NCBI GenBank assembly: GCA_029289325.1
Contig: JARFTV010000018.1
Location: forward strand, 40,179-79,388
Direction: 5' to 3'
Length of the DNA: 39,210 bases
DNA from: Alphaproteobacteria bacterium
Lineage (GTDB): Bacteria; Pseudomonadota; Alphaproteobacteria; Rhodobacterales; Rhodobacteraceae
Shown: positions 1 to 8,960 of the stretch, in pieces
Position numbering within the stretch: the first letter of the stretch is position 1
Layout: each line of letters starts with the position of its first letter
The notes under the pieces: model-generated
What the model was told of the DNA's origin: nothing
Database searches by the model: none
What the model saw: the letters and a program-made list of their open reading frames with translations, nothing else
Made by a program: the position numbers and the translations under genes

Positions 1-611
1 ATGGCGCTGCGGATGTGCGCGCGGCCCTCGGCCCGATCGCCGCCCTCCTGCGTCGCTTTCACACCGAAATGCCACGTCACATCGCGGGGCCCGGCTATTT
101 CTTCTGGCCCTTCCATGTGGTGCGCGACTACGCCCGCACCCTGGCGCGCGACGGCAGCCGGATGGTCGCGGAACTGCCGCGCTACCTTGCCCTTGCCGAT
201 GCACTTGAGACCGCGCAGGTCCCGCTTCCGATCGTCTTTGCCCATAACGACCTCTTGCCCGCCAACCTTCTGGACGACGGCCAGCGGCTCTGGCTCATCG
301 ACTTCGAATATGCCGGCTTCTCGACCGCGCTCTTCGACCTCGCGGGGCTCTCTTCCAACGCGGGCTTTTCGCCGGATGAAACCCAGACCCTGCTCGCCGC
401 CTATTTCGGCACGCCCCCCGATGCCGCCCTGACCCGCGCGATGGCCGCGATGCAATGCGCCTCGCTACTGCGTGAGGCGATGTGGAGCATGGTCTCCGAA
501 CTGCACCTGAACGCCCCCGGCACCGATTACCCCGCCTACACGGCCGAGAACCTCGCGCGCATGGACGCTGCGCTGGATGCCTACCAAACCGCATATGGAC
601 GCCTGACATGA
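1..611 (+). CDS. Phosphotransferase family protein, choline-kinase/APH-like (5' end missing)
   Basis: The reading frame is open to the left edge, so this is the C-terminal part, about 200 residues; the GTG at 15 is probably internal. It carries the kinase catalytic loop of the aminoglycoside/choline kinase fold (AHNDLLPANLL, with the expected His-Asn-Asp and a downstream Asn) followed by the metal-binding IDFEYAG segment. Families with this fold phosphorylate small hydroxyl compounds such as choline, ethanolamine or aminoglycosides. The stop overlaps the next start as ATGA, so it is translationally coupled to the flavoenzyme at 608. With that neighbour and an EutH permease further on, an amino-alcohol or methylated-amine substrate is more likely than an antibiotic; this is inference from context. 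Family call strong, substrate unknown. Confidence 0.85.
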   Translation, partial: GAADVRAALGPIAALLRRFHTEMPRHIAGPGYFFWPFHVVRDYARTLARDGSRMVAELPRYLALADALETAQVPLPIVFAHNDLLPANLLDDGQRLWLIDFEYAGFSTALFDLAGLSSNAGFSPDETQTLLAAYFGTPPDAALTRAMAAMQCASLLREAMWSMVSELHLNAPGTDYPAYTAENLARMDAALDAYQTAYGRLT

Positions 612-3070
612 CCCCCTCGCTGCCCAGCCACGCCCGCATCGTCATCATCGGCGGCGGCATCATCGGTTGTTCCACCGCCTACCACCTCGCCCGCGACCAC
701 AAGGCCGAGGTGGTGCTTCTGGAACAGGACAAGCTGACCTCGGGCTCTACCTGGCATGCGGCGGGGCTGGTCGGGCAGTTGCGGTCCTCGGCCTCGATCA
801 CGCGGGTGCTGAAATACTCGGTCGAGCTTTACAAGCGCCTGGCCGAGGAAACGGGGCTGGAAACCGGCTGGAAGATGACCGGCTGCCTGCGGCTGGCCAC
901 CACCCCCGACCGCTGGACCGAATACCGCCGCCTCGCCACCACCGCCCGCAGCTTCGGCATGGAGATGGAACTGATCGGCCCGGAGGAGGTCAAGCGGATG
1001 TGGCCCCTGATGGACACCTCCGACCTGATCGGCGCCTCCTGGCTCCCCACCGACGGCCAGGCCAGCCCCTCGGACATCACCCAGTCGCTGGCCAAGGGCG
1101 CGCGGATGCATGGCGCGAAACTGATCGAGGGCGTCCGCGTCACCGGCCTGCGCATGGAGGGCCGCCGCATCACCGCCGTCCAGACCGACCAGGGCGAGAT
1201 CGCCTGCGAGACGGTGGTGAACTGCGCCGGCCTCTGGTCGCGGCAGATCGGCGCGATGTCGGGGGTCTCCGTCCCGCTCCAGGCGGTCAAGCACCAGTAT
1301 ATCGTGACCGAGAAGATCGAGGGCCTCTCCTCCGACGCCCCCACCCTGCGCGACCCCGACCGCCGCACCTATTTCAAGGAAGAGGTCGGCGGTCTGGTCA
1401 TGGGCGGCTATGAGCCGAACCCGATTCCCTGGGACACCGGCCTGCCGGGCAACGACGCGCCGCAGGACTGGGCCTTCCGCCTGTTCGACGACGATTACGA
1501 CCATTTCGAACAGCACATGTCACAGGCCATCGCCCGCATCCCTGCGCTGGAACAGGCAGGCGTCAAGCGGATGATCAACGGGCCGGAAAGTTTCACCCCC
1601 GACGGCAACTTCATCCTCGGCGCTGCGCCCGAGGTGGACAACATGTTCGTCGGCGCGGGCTTCAACGCCTTCGGCATCGCCTCGGGCGGGGGCGCGGGCT
1701 GGGCTTTGGCCGAATGGATCATGCGCGGTGAGGCGCCGCTTGACCTCTGGCCGGTGGACATCCGCCGCTTCTCCACCCTGCACCGCGACCGCGACTGGGT
1801 CCGCGACCGCACGCTCGAGGCTTATGGCAAGCATTACACCGTGGCCTTCCCGCATGAGGAATACAGAAGCGGCCGCCCCCGCATCACCTCGCCGCTGTAT
1901 CCGCGGCTCACGGCAGCCGGGGCGGTCTTCGGCTCGAAACTCGGCTGGGAACGTCCCAACTGGTTCGCCCCGCCCGGCACCACGGCCGAGGATGTCTATT
2001 CCATGGGCCGCCAGAACTGGTTTGCCCCCGTGGGTGCGGAACATGCGCATGTCCGCGAAGTGGCGGGCCTCTTCGACCAGTCCTCCTTCGCCAAATACGA
2101 ACTTTCCGGGCCGGGGGCCGAGGCCGCGCTGACCCGGCTCTGCGCCAATGACATCGCGAAACCCGTGGGCCGGCTGGTCTATACCCAGATGCTGAACAGC
2201 CGCGGCGGGATCGAATGTGACCTGACGGTCGCCCGGCTGGCCGAGGACCGTTTCTACATCGTCACCGGCACCGGCTTCCGCACCCATGACCTCGCCTGGA
2301 TCGCCGATCACCTGCCGCGCGACGGCTCCGCCCGGCTGCAGGACGTGACCGAAGACTGGGGCACCCTTTCGCTCATGGGACCCCGCGCGCGGGATATCCT
2401 GTCGGCCGTCACCGATGCCGACATGTCCAACGCAGCCCATCCTTTCGGCCACTGCCGCGAGATCACGATCGCCGGCCACCGGGTCCGGGCCTTGCGCGTC
2501 ACCTATGTCGGCGAACTCGGCTGGGAGCTCCACCTGCCCATCGCCGCCCTGGGCGAGGTCTACGACGCGCTGATGGCCACCGGCCACGGCCTGCGCCCGG
2601 TGGGCTACCGCGCGCTGGAATCGCTGCGGCTGGAGAAGGGCTACCGCGCGTGGGGGGCCGACATCACCCCGAACGACACCCCCTTCGAGGCGGGCCTCGG
2701 CTGGGCGGTCAAGCTGAAGACCGGGCAGGATTTCATCGGCCGCGCCGCGCTGGCGGCCTTGGCCGACCAACCCCTGCGCCGCCGTCTCGTCTCCTTCATG
2801 GCCGAGGACCCCGACGCCGTGCTCCTCGGCCGCGAGACGATCCTGCGCGATGGCGAACCGGTCGGCTATCTGACCAGCGGCGGCTACGGCTATACCGTCG
2901 GCCGCCCGCTTGGCCTCGGCTATGTCCGCTCGACCGACAACCAGCCCGCGCTGGACGACGGGGCACTTCTGGCCAGCCGCTACAGCCTGATCGTGGCCGG
3001 AGACGAGGTGCCCGCACGCCAGTCGCTGGTGCCCTTCCACGATCCGAAGGGCATCGCCATCAAAAGCTGA
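608..3070 (+). CDS. FAD-dependent oxidoreductase, dimethylglycine/sarcosine dehydrogenase-like, with GcvT domains
   Basis: 820 residues counted from the ATG that overlaps the previous stop. Residues 11-20 form the FAD dinucleotide fold (IVIIGGGIIG). GSTWHAAG around residue 50 matches the segment where dimethylglycine and sarcosine dehydrogenases attach FAD covalently through His (here His50). Roughly residues 1-390 are the DAO oxidoreductase and the C-terminal half is the GcvT aminomethyltransferase-like folate domain plus its C-terminal barrel. Family members oxidatively remove an N-methyl group and pass the one-carbon unit to tetrahydrofolate. Length fits the family's 800-850 residues. It sits between a choline-kinase-like gene and an EutH permease, so the substrate could be a methylated ethanolamine or glycine. 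A second paralogue lies at 31647. Exact substrate not determinable. Confidence 0.88.
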   Translation: MTPSLPSHARIVIIGGGIIGCSTAYHLARDHKAEVVLLEQDKLTSGSTWHAAGLVGQLRSSASITRVLKYSVELYKRLAEETGLETGWKMTGCLRLATTPDRWTEYRRLATTARSFGMEMELIGPEEVKRMWPLMDTSDLIGASWLPTDGQASPSDITQSLAKGARMHGAKLIEGVRVTGLRMEGRRITAVQTDQGEIACETVVNCAGLWSRQIGAMSGVSVPLQAVKHQYIVTEKIEGLSSDAPTLRDPDRRTYFKEEVGGLVMGGYEPNPIPWDTGLPGNDAPQDWAFRLFDDDYDHFEQHMSQAIARIPALEQAGVKRMINGPESFTPDGNFILGAAPEVDNMFVGAGFNAFGIASGGGAGWALAEWIMRGEAPLDLWPVDIRRFSTLHRDRDWVRDRTLEAYGKHYTVAFPHEEYRSGRPRITSPLYPRLTAAGAVFGSKLGWERPNWFAPPGTTAEDVYSMGRQNWFAPVGAEHAHVREVAGLFDQSSFAKYELSGPGAEAALTRLCANDIAKPVGRLVYTQMLNSRGGIECDLTVARLAEDRFYIVTGTGFRTHDLAWIADHLPRDGSARLQDVTEDWGTLSLMGPRARDILSAVTDADMSNAAHPFGHCREITIAGHRVRALRVTYVGELGWELHLPIAALGEVYDALMATGHGLRPVGYRALESLRLEKGYRAWGADITPNDTPFEAGLGWAVKLKTGQDFIGRAALAALADQPLRRRLVSFMAEDPDAVLLGRETILRDGEPVGYLTSGGYGYTVGRPLGLGYVRSTDNQPALDDGALLASRYSLIVAGDEVPARQSLVPFHDPKGIAIKS

Positions 3071-3109
3071 ACAAGGCGCGAGACAGCGCCGACACACAGG
3101 GAGGGACCA

Positions 3110-4315
3110 ATGGAACTGATCGGAACCGTCGTCATCTACATCATCATGGCCTGCGCCGTGGCGGGGGCATTCGCCTATATCCGCGATCCCGAAGGGGGGC
3201 TTGGCCGCGAATTCCGCGAGGGCCTGCACGCCATCGGCCCGATCTTCATCCCGGTCGCCGGTATCATGGCGGCCATCCCCTACCTGTCGCAGATCATCAG
3301 CGGCGGCGTCGGCCCGCTCTTCGCGCTGGTGGGGGCAGATCCCTCCATCGCCGCGACCACGATCATCGCCATCGACATGGGCGGCTACCAGCTTGCCGAC
3401 ACGCTGGCGCAAAGCCGCGAGGGCTGGCTCATGGCCTCGCTGGTGGGCTACATGGCCGGGGCGACGATCATCTTCTCGATCCCGGTCGGCCTTGCCATGC
3501 TGGACAAGCGCGACCACAAATACATGGCGCTCGGGATCATGTCGGGCATCCTCTCGGTGCCCGTGGGCGTCTTCATCGCCGCGCTGATCGTCCTCGTCAC
3601 CGGCACCGCCATCCGCCCCGAGATCGCAGCCACCGGCGACGCCTCGCTGCAACTGGCGCTCGGCTTCGGCGAGATCCTCGCCAACCTCTTCCCCCTCATC
3701 GTCTTCTGCGTCGCCATCGCCGTCGGCCTGCGGCTCGCCCCGGACGCGATGATCACCGGCTTCCTCTGGTTCGGAAAGATCATGTATGCCGGGATCACGC
3801 TGGTCCTGGTCTTCTCGATCGTCGAGTATTTCACCGGCCTCTTCACCACGCTTTTTGGTGGCTGGGGCTTTGATCCGATCATCGCAGATGAGGCCGACCA
3901 GTTCCGCGCGCTGGAGATTGCGGGCTATATCGGGATCATGCTCTCGGGCGCCTTCCCGATGGTCTACCTGATCACCCGCCACCTCGCCGGCCCGATGGAG
4001 GTGATGGGCAAGCGGCTTGGCCTGTCTCCCGTGGGCGCGGCGGGGCTGCTGGCGACGATCGCCAACATCCTGGCCATGTACCGGCTGGTGCGTGACATGC
4101 GCGCCCGCGACAAGGTGCTGGTGATCGCCTTCGCCGTCTGCGCCGCCTTCGCTTTCGGCGACCATCTGGCCTTCACCGCGAATTTCCAGCCCTCGCTGAT
4201 CCTGCCGCTGCTCGTCGGCAAGCTCCTGGGCGGTGCCGTAGGGTTTGCCATCGCGGTCTGGCTGTCCGTCCCCAAGGCCGAGGCGCTGGAGGCGCAAGAG
4301 GCCGGCGCGGGCTGA
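3110..4315 (+). CDS. eutH: EutH-type ethanolamine permease
   Basis: A 401-residue, strongly hydrophobic protein with about ten membrane segments, starting MELIGTVVIYIIMACAVAGA and continuing with the EutH-typical stretches GPIFIPVAGIMAAIPYLS and TTIIAIDMGGYQLADTLA. EutH proteins belong to the ethanolamine utilisation gene set and are thought to import ethanolamine across the inner membrane. A strong ribosome site (GGGAGGGACCA then ATG) fixes the start, 39 bases after the flavoenzyme gene, so it is probably in the same operon. No ethanolamine ammonia-lyase or microcompartment gene is present nearby. The permease may therefore serve the upstream oxidoreductase and kinase rather than a classical eut pathway. 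Family call confident; substrate inferred. Confidence 0.9.
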   Translation: MELIGTVVIYIIMACAVAGAFAYIRDPEGGLGREFREGLHAIGPIFIPVAGIMAAIPYLSQIISGGVGPLFALVGADPSIAATTIIAIDMGGYQLADTLAQSREGWLMASLVGYMAGATIIFSIPVGLAMLDKRDHKYMALGIMSGILSVPVGVFIAALIVLVTGTAIRPEIAATGDASLQLALGFGEILANLFPLIVFCVAIAVGLRLAPDAMITGFLWFGKIMYAGITLVLVFSIVEYFTGLFTTLFGGWGFDPIIADEADQFRALEIAGYIGIMLSGAFPMVYLITRHLAGPMEVMGKRLGLSPVGAAGLLATIANILAMYRLVRDMRARDKVLVIAFAVCAAFAFGDHLAFTANFQPSLILPLLVGKLLGGAVGFAIAVWLSVPKAEALEAQEAGAG

Positions 4316-4324
4316 GCCGCAAGC

Positions 4325-4352
4325 GTAGGGCGGGCGATATCGCCCACCCTAC
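4325..4352. terminator. Palindromic hairpin between convergent genes, likely bidirectional terminator
   Basis: A 28-base self-complementary sequence running from GTAGGG to CCCTAC around a GGGCGATATCGCCC core, with one C/A mismatch. It fills most of the 42-base gap between eutH (+) and iolG (-). It has no clear T-run on either side. The GTAGGGCGGG form resembles dispersed REP-like hairpins, so it may be a repeat copy as well as a terminator. Confidence 0.6.
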
Positions 4353-4357
4353 CATCG

Positions 4358-5359
4358 TCACAGGATCTCCGACATCCGCACCACACGCCCATCGGCGACC
4401 GACTTCAGCGCCGCCTCGGCCAAGGCCAGCGCCAGAAGCCCGTCCTCGCCGGATGGCTGCGCCTCGGCCTTGCCCGCCATCGCCTCGATGAAGGCGGCGA
4501 TCTCGGCTGCATAGGCCTCGGTATAACGCGTCATGAAGAAGTCATGCAGCGGGGGCCGGGTATAGCCCGCGCCCGTCGCGACCTCGATGCTGACCGGCCG
4601 CTGGTTCTCGGCCGCCGCCATGCCCTTCGACCCATGAACCTCGATCCGCTGGTCATAGCCATAGGTCGCCCTGCGGCTGTTTGAGATCACCGCCATCTTG
4701 CCCGATCCCGTCCGCAGCATCACCTGGACCGAGTCGCTGTCCCCGGCCGCCCCGATCGCCGGATCGACCAGCACCGAAGCCATGGCCGAGACCTCGGTCA
4801 CCTCCTCACCCAGCAGGAAACGGGCCATGTCGAAGTCATGGATCGTCATGTCGCGGAAGATCCCGCCCGACCGCGCGATATACTCGACCGGCGGAGCGCC
4901 GGGGTCACGGCTGGTGATCACCACCATTTCCACCGCGCCCAGCGTGCCCTTGTCGATCTCGCCCCGGACCGCCTGGAAATGCGGATCGAAGCGGCGGTTG
5001 AAACCCACCATCAGCGTGCCCTTCTCGGCCCGCACCACCTCAAGGCACTGCTTCACCCGGTCGAGCGACAGGTCGATCGGCTTTTCGCAGAACACGGCCT
5101 TCCCGGCCCTGACGAACTGCTCGATCAGATCGGCATGGGTGTCGGTGGGCGTGCAGATCACCACCGCGTCAATGTCCGCCGAGGCCGCGATGGCATCAAT
5201 CGACCGCACCTCGCAGCCATACTGCTCGGCAAGCGCCTGTGCCGCCGCCGGCATCGCATCCGACACCGCCACCAGCGTCGCGGCCGGGTTGCCTGTCACC
5301 GCCTTCGCATGAACCTTCCCGATGCGCCCCGCACCCAGAAGCCCGAACCTGATCGTCAT
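4358..5359 (-). CDS. iolG: Gfo/Idh/MocA oxidoreductase, probable inositol 2-dehydrogenase
   Basis: 333 residues, the usual length for bacterial inositol 2-dehydrogenase. The N-terminal Rossmann motif is GLLGAGRIGKVHA (residues 6-18). VVICTPTDTHAD and CEKPIDLSLDR follow, the latter holding the conserved EKP lysine of the catalytic site. Residues GGIFRDMTIHDFDMARFL contain the conserved Asp/His pair (DMTIHDFD) of the substrate domain. The family oxidises myo-inositol or related sugars with NAD+. The start is supported by AAGGAG eight bases upstream. No other iol genes are in the window, so it may serve a different polyol; the gene symbol is a best guess. It converges on eutH and is a single-gene unit here. 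A perfect 16-base palindrome lies just upstream of the ribosome site. Confidence 0.85.
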   Translation of the reverse strand: MTIRFGLLGAGRIGKVHAKAVTGNPAATLVAVSDAMPAAAQALAEQYGCEVRSIDAIAASADIDAVVICTPTDTHADLIEQFVRAGKAVFCEKPIDLSLDRVKQCLEVVRAEKGTLMVGFNRRFDPHFQAVRGEIDKGTLGAVEMVVITSRDPGAPPVEYIARSGGIFRDMTIHDFDMARFLLGEEVTEVSAMASVLVDPAIGAAGDSDSVQVMLRTGSGKMAVISNSRRATYGYDQRIEVHGSKGMAAAENQRPVSIEVATGAGYTRPPLHDFFMTRYTEAYAAEIAAFIEAMAGKAEAQPSGEDGLLALALAEAALKSVADGRVVRMSEIL

Positions 5360-5373
5360 CTTCTCTCCTTACT

Positions 5374-5389
5374 CCGGGGCATGCCCCGG
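5374..5389. promoter_or_regulatory. Perfect palindrome upstream of iolG, possible operator
   Basis: CCGGGGCATGCCCCGG is fully self-complementary and starts 15 bases upstream of the iolG start, just outside the AAGGAG ribosome site. A second small inverted repeat, GTATCG (5399-5404) with CGATAC (5412-5417), lies next to it. Both could be operator or 5' UTR structure; no regulator can be named. The rest of 5418-5549 shows nothing recognisable. Confidence 0.35.
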
Positions 5390-5549
5390 CGACGTTCTGT
5401 ATCGCATCCCCCGATACCCCGGTCATCACGCCCGCGGCAGCGAAAATCAAGCAGCGATCCGGCCAGCCCCGCCGCGCGAGGCGGCCAGGCATCCCCCAGG
5501 CTCATCCCCTTGCGCAAGCGGGTCCGGCCGCGACCAGCCGCCCCCAATG

Positions 5550-5572
5550 AAAAGGCCGCCCCAAGGGCGGCC
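5550..5572 (-). terminator. Rho-independent terminator of the DUF4167 gene
   Basis: Read on the minus strand, an 8-bp stem GGCCGCCC/GGGCGGCC with a TTG loop is followed directly by TTTTC. It begins 7 bases after the DUF4167 stop codon. Stem strength, short loop and T-run make this a good intrinsic terminator. Confidence 0.85.
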
Positions 5573-5578
5573 CTTCGT

Positions 5579-6349
5579 CTATTCGGCAGCTTCCTTCGGC
5601 GGCGCGCCGTCCGATCCCGGATCCGCCTTGCCTTCGCCCTTCGGCTTGCGCGGCCCGCGCGGCCGTCGGGTGGGCGCGCGCTCTTCCTTCGCGGCCTTCT
5701 CGGCCGTTTCCGCAGGCTCCGCCGCCGGAGCCGCCGGCTGCGGCGCTTCGACGCGCGAACGCTCCTGCGATTCCGGGGTCTCGATCAGCCCGCTTTCGTC
5801 GCCACCGTCGAGGTCGATCACATCAACCACGGTCGTGGTTTCGCCCTCGCGCTCGTCCCGGAACTCCCGCTGATAATCCTGCCGCCGCTCGCCGCGATCC
5901 CCACGGTCGCCCCGATCGCCACGGTCCTGCCGCTCCTGCCGGTCGCCGCGATCGCCGCGATCGCCGCGTTCGCGATGCTCCTGCCGCTCGGGCCGATCGC
6001 CGCGCGGCTGGCCCTGCTGGCCGCCCTGCTGGCCATTCTGCTGACCGTTCTGGCCGCCATTCTGCTGATACTGCTGCTGCCGGGCTTCCTGCTCGGCCGC
6101 CAACTCACGCGTCGCCTCGGCCAGAAGCCGGGTGTAATGCTCGGCGTGCTGAAGGAAATTCTCTGCCGCGACCCGGTCGTTCGACAACTGGGCATCGCGC
6201 GCCAGCATCTGGTACTTCTCGATGATCTGCTGCGGCGTACCGCGCACCTTGCCCTCGGGGCCCGAGGAATCGAAGACGCGGTTGATGATATTGCCGAGGG
6301 TGCGCGGGCGGTTCTGGTTGGAACGCGAGCGTTTCTTGGAGGAGCGCAT
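5579..6349 (-). CDS. DUF4167 domain-containing protein
   Basis: 256 residues. The N-terminal ~80 residues are very basic and then structured (MRSSKKRSRSNQNRPRTLGN, then GTPQQIIEKYQMLARDAQ and NFLQHAEHYTRLL), matching the alphaproteobacterial DUF4167 domain. After this comes a Gln/Asn-rich stretch (about 90-115), a low-complexity region rich in RGD/GDR units (about 120-165), and an Ala/Glu/Pro-rich tail ending in a basic PRGPRKPKGEGK segment. This layout looks like a disordered nucleic-acid-binding protein, but the function is not established. AAGGA lies 4 bases before ATG. It is a single-gene unit with its own terminator. The upstream gap to prmC on the same strand (6350-6530) holds no visible gene and probably its promoter. 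Confidence 0.9.
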   Translation of the reverse strand: MRSSKKRSRSNQNRPRTLGNIINRVFDSSGPEGKVRGTPQQIIEKYQMLARDAQLSNDRVAAENFLQHAEHYTRLLAEATRELAAEQEARQQQYQQNGGQNGQQNGQQGGQQGQPRGDRPERQEHRERGDRGDRGDRQERQDRGDRGDRGDRGERRQDYQREFRDEREGETTTVVDVIDLDGGDESGLIETPESQERSRVEAPQPAAPAAEPAETAEKAAKEERAPTRRPRGPRKPKGEGKADPGSDGAPPKEAAE

Positions 6350-6530
6350 CTTGTCCTTATGATGGCTTTGGCCTGCGACCGCCGCCCCTCATGGGCAGCA
6401 AATTCGGGTCAGCAGGGCCTGGGCAGTGCGTCATCGGCAGGTGGGGACCCGCGCGCGACAGGTTTCACTAAACACAGGCTTCGGCACGTGACAAGGGATA
6501 ATTGTGGATCCAGGGCGAAATCGGCGGTCC

Positions 6531-7388
6531 TCAGGCACAGCCGCAACGGTCCGTGTCACCCGATTTCACCGCCGCGACCACCCGGTCCCGTCCGTCCATG
6601 TCCGGCAGGATGCGAACGTCTGCCAGCCCGGCCGCGCGGAACATCTCGGCCACGGCGGCCCCTTGTGTCGGGCCGATCTCGACCAGAAGCCGCCCCCCCG
6701 GCATCAGCCGCGCCCCTGCCCCGCCTGCGATGACCCGGTAGGGTTGCAGCCCGTCGCCCCCCGGCGTCAGGGCCAGATGCGGCTCCCAGTCGCGGACCTC
6801 GGGCGACAGTCCGGGCATTTCCGCCGCGGCGATATAGGGCGGGTTCGACACGATCAGGTCAAAGGCGCCCTCCACGCCCGCGAACCAGTCCGAGGCAGCG
6901 AACCTCGCCCGCCCCTCCAGCCCCAGATCGCGCGCATTCTCCGCCGCGACCGCCAGCGCGGCCGGGGAGACATCCACCCCAAGCCCGCGCGCCATCGGCA
7001 TCCCCTTGAGACAGCTCAGCAGGATGCAGCCAGTCCCGGTCCCAAGATCCAGCACCTTGTGGAAAGGCCGCGACAGGGCCTCTGCAACCAGAGCCTCGGT
7101 ATCGGGCCGCGGGTCCAGCGTATCGCGCGTAACGCGGAACGGCAGACCCCAGAACAGCCGCCGTCCGATGATCTGGCTGACGGGCTGCCGGGCCTCGCGC
7201 GCGACCAGCGCCGCCTCGTATGCCTGCGCCTGCTCCACGGCCATCTCGTCGGGCAGATGCAGGGTCAACCGGTCCGCCGCGATCCCCAGCGCATGGGCCA
7301 GAAGCATCCGCGCATCGCGTGCCGGATCCTCTACCCCCGCCGCCGCCAGCCGGGGCACGGCCAGCCGCAACGCCTCGGCGCCTGTCAC
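6531..7388 (-). CDS. prmC: Peptide chain release factor N5-glutamine methyltransferase
   Basis: 285 residues. The SAM-binding motif [14 protein letters not shown] starts near residue 112 and the catalytic NPPY motif is at 182-185 (VSNPPYIAA). The N-terminal helical part (residues 1-80) matches the PrmC substrate-recognition domain. The enzyme methylates the Gln of the GGQ motif in release factors RF1 and RF2, which raises termination efficiency. Its start overlaps the prfA stop by 4 bases (ATGA), so enzyme and substrate gene are translationally coupled, the usual arrangement in bacteria. The C-terminus ends DTDRCGCA, with no conserved meaning known to me. Identification is secure. Confidence 0.97.
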   Translation of the reverse strand: MTGAEALRLAVPRLAAAGVEDPARDARMLLAHALGIAADRLTLHLPDEMAVEQAQAYEAALVAREARQPVSQIIGRRLFWGLPFRVTRDTLDPRPDTEALVAEALSRPFHKVLDLGTGTGCILLSCLKGMPMARGLGVDVSPAALAVAAENARDLGLEGRARFAASDWFAGVEGAFDLIVSNPPYIAAAEMPGLSPEVRDWEPHLALTPGGDGLQPYRVIAGGAGARLMPGGRLLVEIGPTQGAAVAEMFRAAGLADVRILPDMDGRDRVVAAVKSGDTDRCGCA

Positions 7389-8440
7389 GCCTCCATCTCC
7401 GCCAGCCGCTCCGCCTGGTCATGGGCCACCAGCGCATCGATGATCTCGCCAAGATCCCCCGCCATGATCTGCGGCAGGGCGTAAAGCGTCAGGTTGATCC
7501 GGTGATCGGTCATCCGGCCTTGCGGGTAGTTGTAGGTCCGGATCCGTTCGGAGCGATCCCCCGATCCCACCTGGCTTTTGCGGTCCGCCGCGCGCTCGGA
7601 ATGAAGCCGGTCGCGTTCCGCCTCGTAAAGCCGCGACCGCAGCACCTGCATCGCGATCTCGCGGTTGCGGTGCTGCGACTTCTCGGACGAGGTGACGACG
7701 ATCCCGGTCGGCAGATGGGTGATGCGCACCGCCGAGTCGGTCGTGTTCACATGCTGCCCGCCCGCGCCGCTGGAGCGCATCGTGTCGATGCGGATGTCGC
7801 TGGCCGGGATCTCGATATCGACCTCCTCGGCCTCGGGCAGCACCGCCACCGTGGCCGCCGACGTATGGATGCGCCCCTGCGCCTCGGTCTCGGGCACGCG
7901 CTGCACCCGATGCACGCCGCTTTCATACTTCAGCCGGGAATAGACCCCCTCGCCCGAGACCAGCGCCACCAGCTCCTTCAGGCCGCCAAGATCCGAGGCC
8001 TGCTCCTCCAACACCTCCCAGCGCCAGCCCATCCGCTCGGCGTGCCGCTGATACATCCGCGCGAGGTCGGCGGCAAAGAGCGCCGCCTCCTCGCCCCCCG
8101 TCCCCGGCCGGATCTCGATGATCGCCGGCCGCGCATCCGCCGCATCCTTCGGCAGCAAGGCCAGCCGCAGCGCCTGCTCCATCTCGGGAATCCGCGCCTT
8201 CAGCCGGGGCAGCTCTTCCTCGGCCAGCGCCTTCATCTCGGGGTCGGCCAGCATCGCCTCGGCCTCGGCCAGATCGTCCAGCGCCCGGCGATAGGAGCGG
8301 ATCTCCTCCACCACCGGCTTCAGCTCGGTATATTCCCGGCTGATCCGCGCGATATCGGCCGGGGCTGCCCCGGCATTGAGCTGCGCCTCGAGATACTCGA
8401 AGCGCTCGGCGATCTGGGCAAGTTTATCCATGGGAACCAT
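7385..8440 (-). CDS. prfA: Peptide chain release factor 1
   Basis: 351 residues, normal for RF1. The peptidyl-transferase GGQ motif is at 227-229 ([15 protein letters not shown]). The codon-reading P-x-T motif is PET at 183-185 ([19 protein letters not shown]), which marks RF1 (UAA/UAG) and not RF2 (which has SPF). The N-terminal residues 1-100 form the helical domain 1. No strong ribosome site precedes the ATG; a second ATG at codon 4 is an alternative, but the [10 protein letters not shown] start fits relatives as I recall them. It heads the prfA-prmC operon. Confidence 0.97.
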   Translation of the reverse strand: MVPMDKLAQIAERFEYLEAQLNAGAAPADIARISREYTELKPVVEEIRSYRRALDDLAEAEAMLADPEMKALAEEELPRLKARIPEMEQALRLALLPKDAADARPAIIEIRPGTGGEEAALFAADLARMYQRHAERMGWRWEVLEEQASDLGGLKELVALVSGEGVYSRLKYESGVHRVQRVPETEAQGRIHTSAATVAVLPEAEEVDIEIPASDIRIDTMRSSGAGGQHVNTTDSAVRITHLPTGIVVTSSEKSQHRNREIAMQVLRSRLYEAERDRLHSERAADRKSQVGSGDRSERIRTYNYPQGRMTDHRINLTLYALPQIMAGDLGEIIDALVAHDQAERLAEMEA

Positions 8441-8507
8441 GGCGGCGGTTTGGCGCTAATGACCGGGCCGGTCAAGGGGTGGCGGACCCCAAGGGTTTCA
8501 GACCCCC

Positions 8508-8543
8508 GGCCCCCCGTGGGATATTTTCCCCGGCATGAAAGGG
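8508..8543. repeat. Intergenic GGGATATTT element, possible dispersed repeat
   Basis: The segment CCCCCGTGGGATATTTTCC, followed by GGCATGAAAG, sits just after the DUF1499 stop. A related string occurs in reverse orientation near 13848-13862 (CCCAAATATCCCC). From memory, GGGATATTT followed by a purine-rich tail is common after genes in Rhodobacteraceae. The sequence alone only shows two related copies in this window. Confidence 0.4.
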
Positions 8544-8960
8544 CTAGAGGCGGGACAGCCAGTCCGTCAGCCGCGCCGCATTGACGCCCATGTCGCCGCG
8601 GCCAAAGCGCAGGCGGGCATGGACGCGCAGCCCTTCGGGCCCGGCCTCGGCGGTGGTGTAATCGGGAAATCCCCACAGCGCCGAGCGGGTGATCCAGGTG
8701 ATCCGCCCCTCCGCGACGCTGCCCGCCAGACGCTGCGTGCGCGGCGTGGCCAGAGCCACCGCATCCAGCCTTGCCAGAAGCGCCGGCCCGTCGCCCGCCA
8801 GCCGCAGGCTCGCGCGGCCCTCACCCGCGACGACCTGGCCCGGCGGACCCTCGGCAAGGGGCGCGACATGCCAGCGCGCCGGGTCCGAGGGCGCGAGGCG
8901 CACATAGGCGACAAGGCCAAGTGCCGCCGCCAGGATCAGCCAGACCACCATCCGCCTCAC
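8544..8960 (-). CDS. DUF1499 domain-containing protein, membrane anchored
   Basis: 138 residues with an N-terminal hydrophobic segment (residues 4-19, VVWLILAAALGLVAYV) acting as signal anchor. The C-terminal half holds the DUF1499 signature: ITWITRSALWGFPDYTT, then RLRFGRGDMGVNAARLTDWL. Function is unknown. The GTG start overlaps the agmatinase stop as GTGA; ATG at codon 4 (8951) is an alternative. The coupling suggests co-transcription with speB but no functional link is known. Confidence 0.88.
   Translation of the reverse strand: MRRMVVWLILAAALGLVAYVRLAPSDPARWHVAPLAEGPPGQVVAGEGRASLRLAGDGPALLARLDAVALATPRTQRLAGSVAEGRITWITRSALWGFPDYTTAEAGPEGLRVHARLRFGRGDMGVNAARLTDWLSRL

Noticed and set aside
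1520-4297. 925-codon minus-strand open frame opposite the flavoenzyme and eutH
   Set aside because: No family resemblance and low-complexity composition; the plus-strand genes are clearly real.
4838-6733. Long plus-strand open frame opposite iolG and the DUF4167 gene, with very hydrophobic stretches (LPLLPVAAIAAIAAFAMLLP)
   Set aside because: It is the antisense of the Arg/Gly/Asp repeats of DUF4167 and of iolG, which both have family matches and ribosome sites. GC-rich third positions create such frames.
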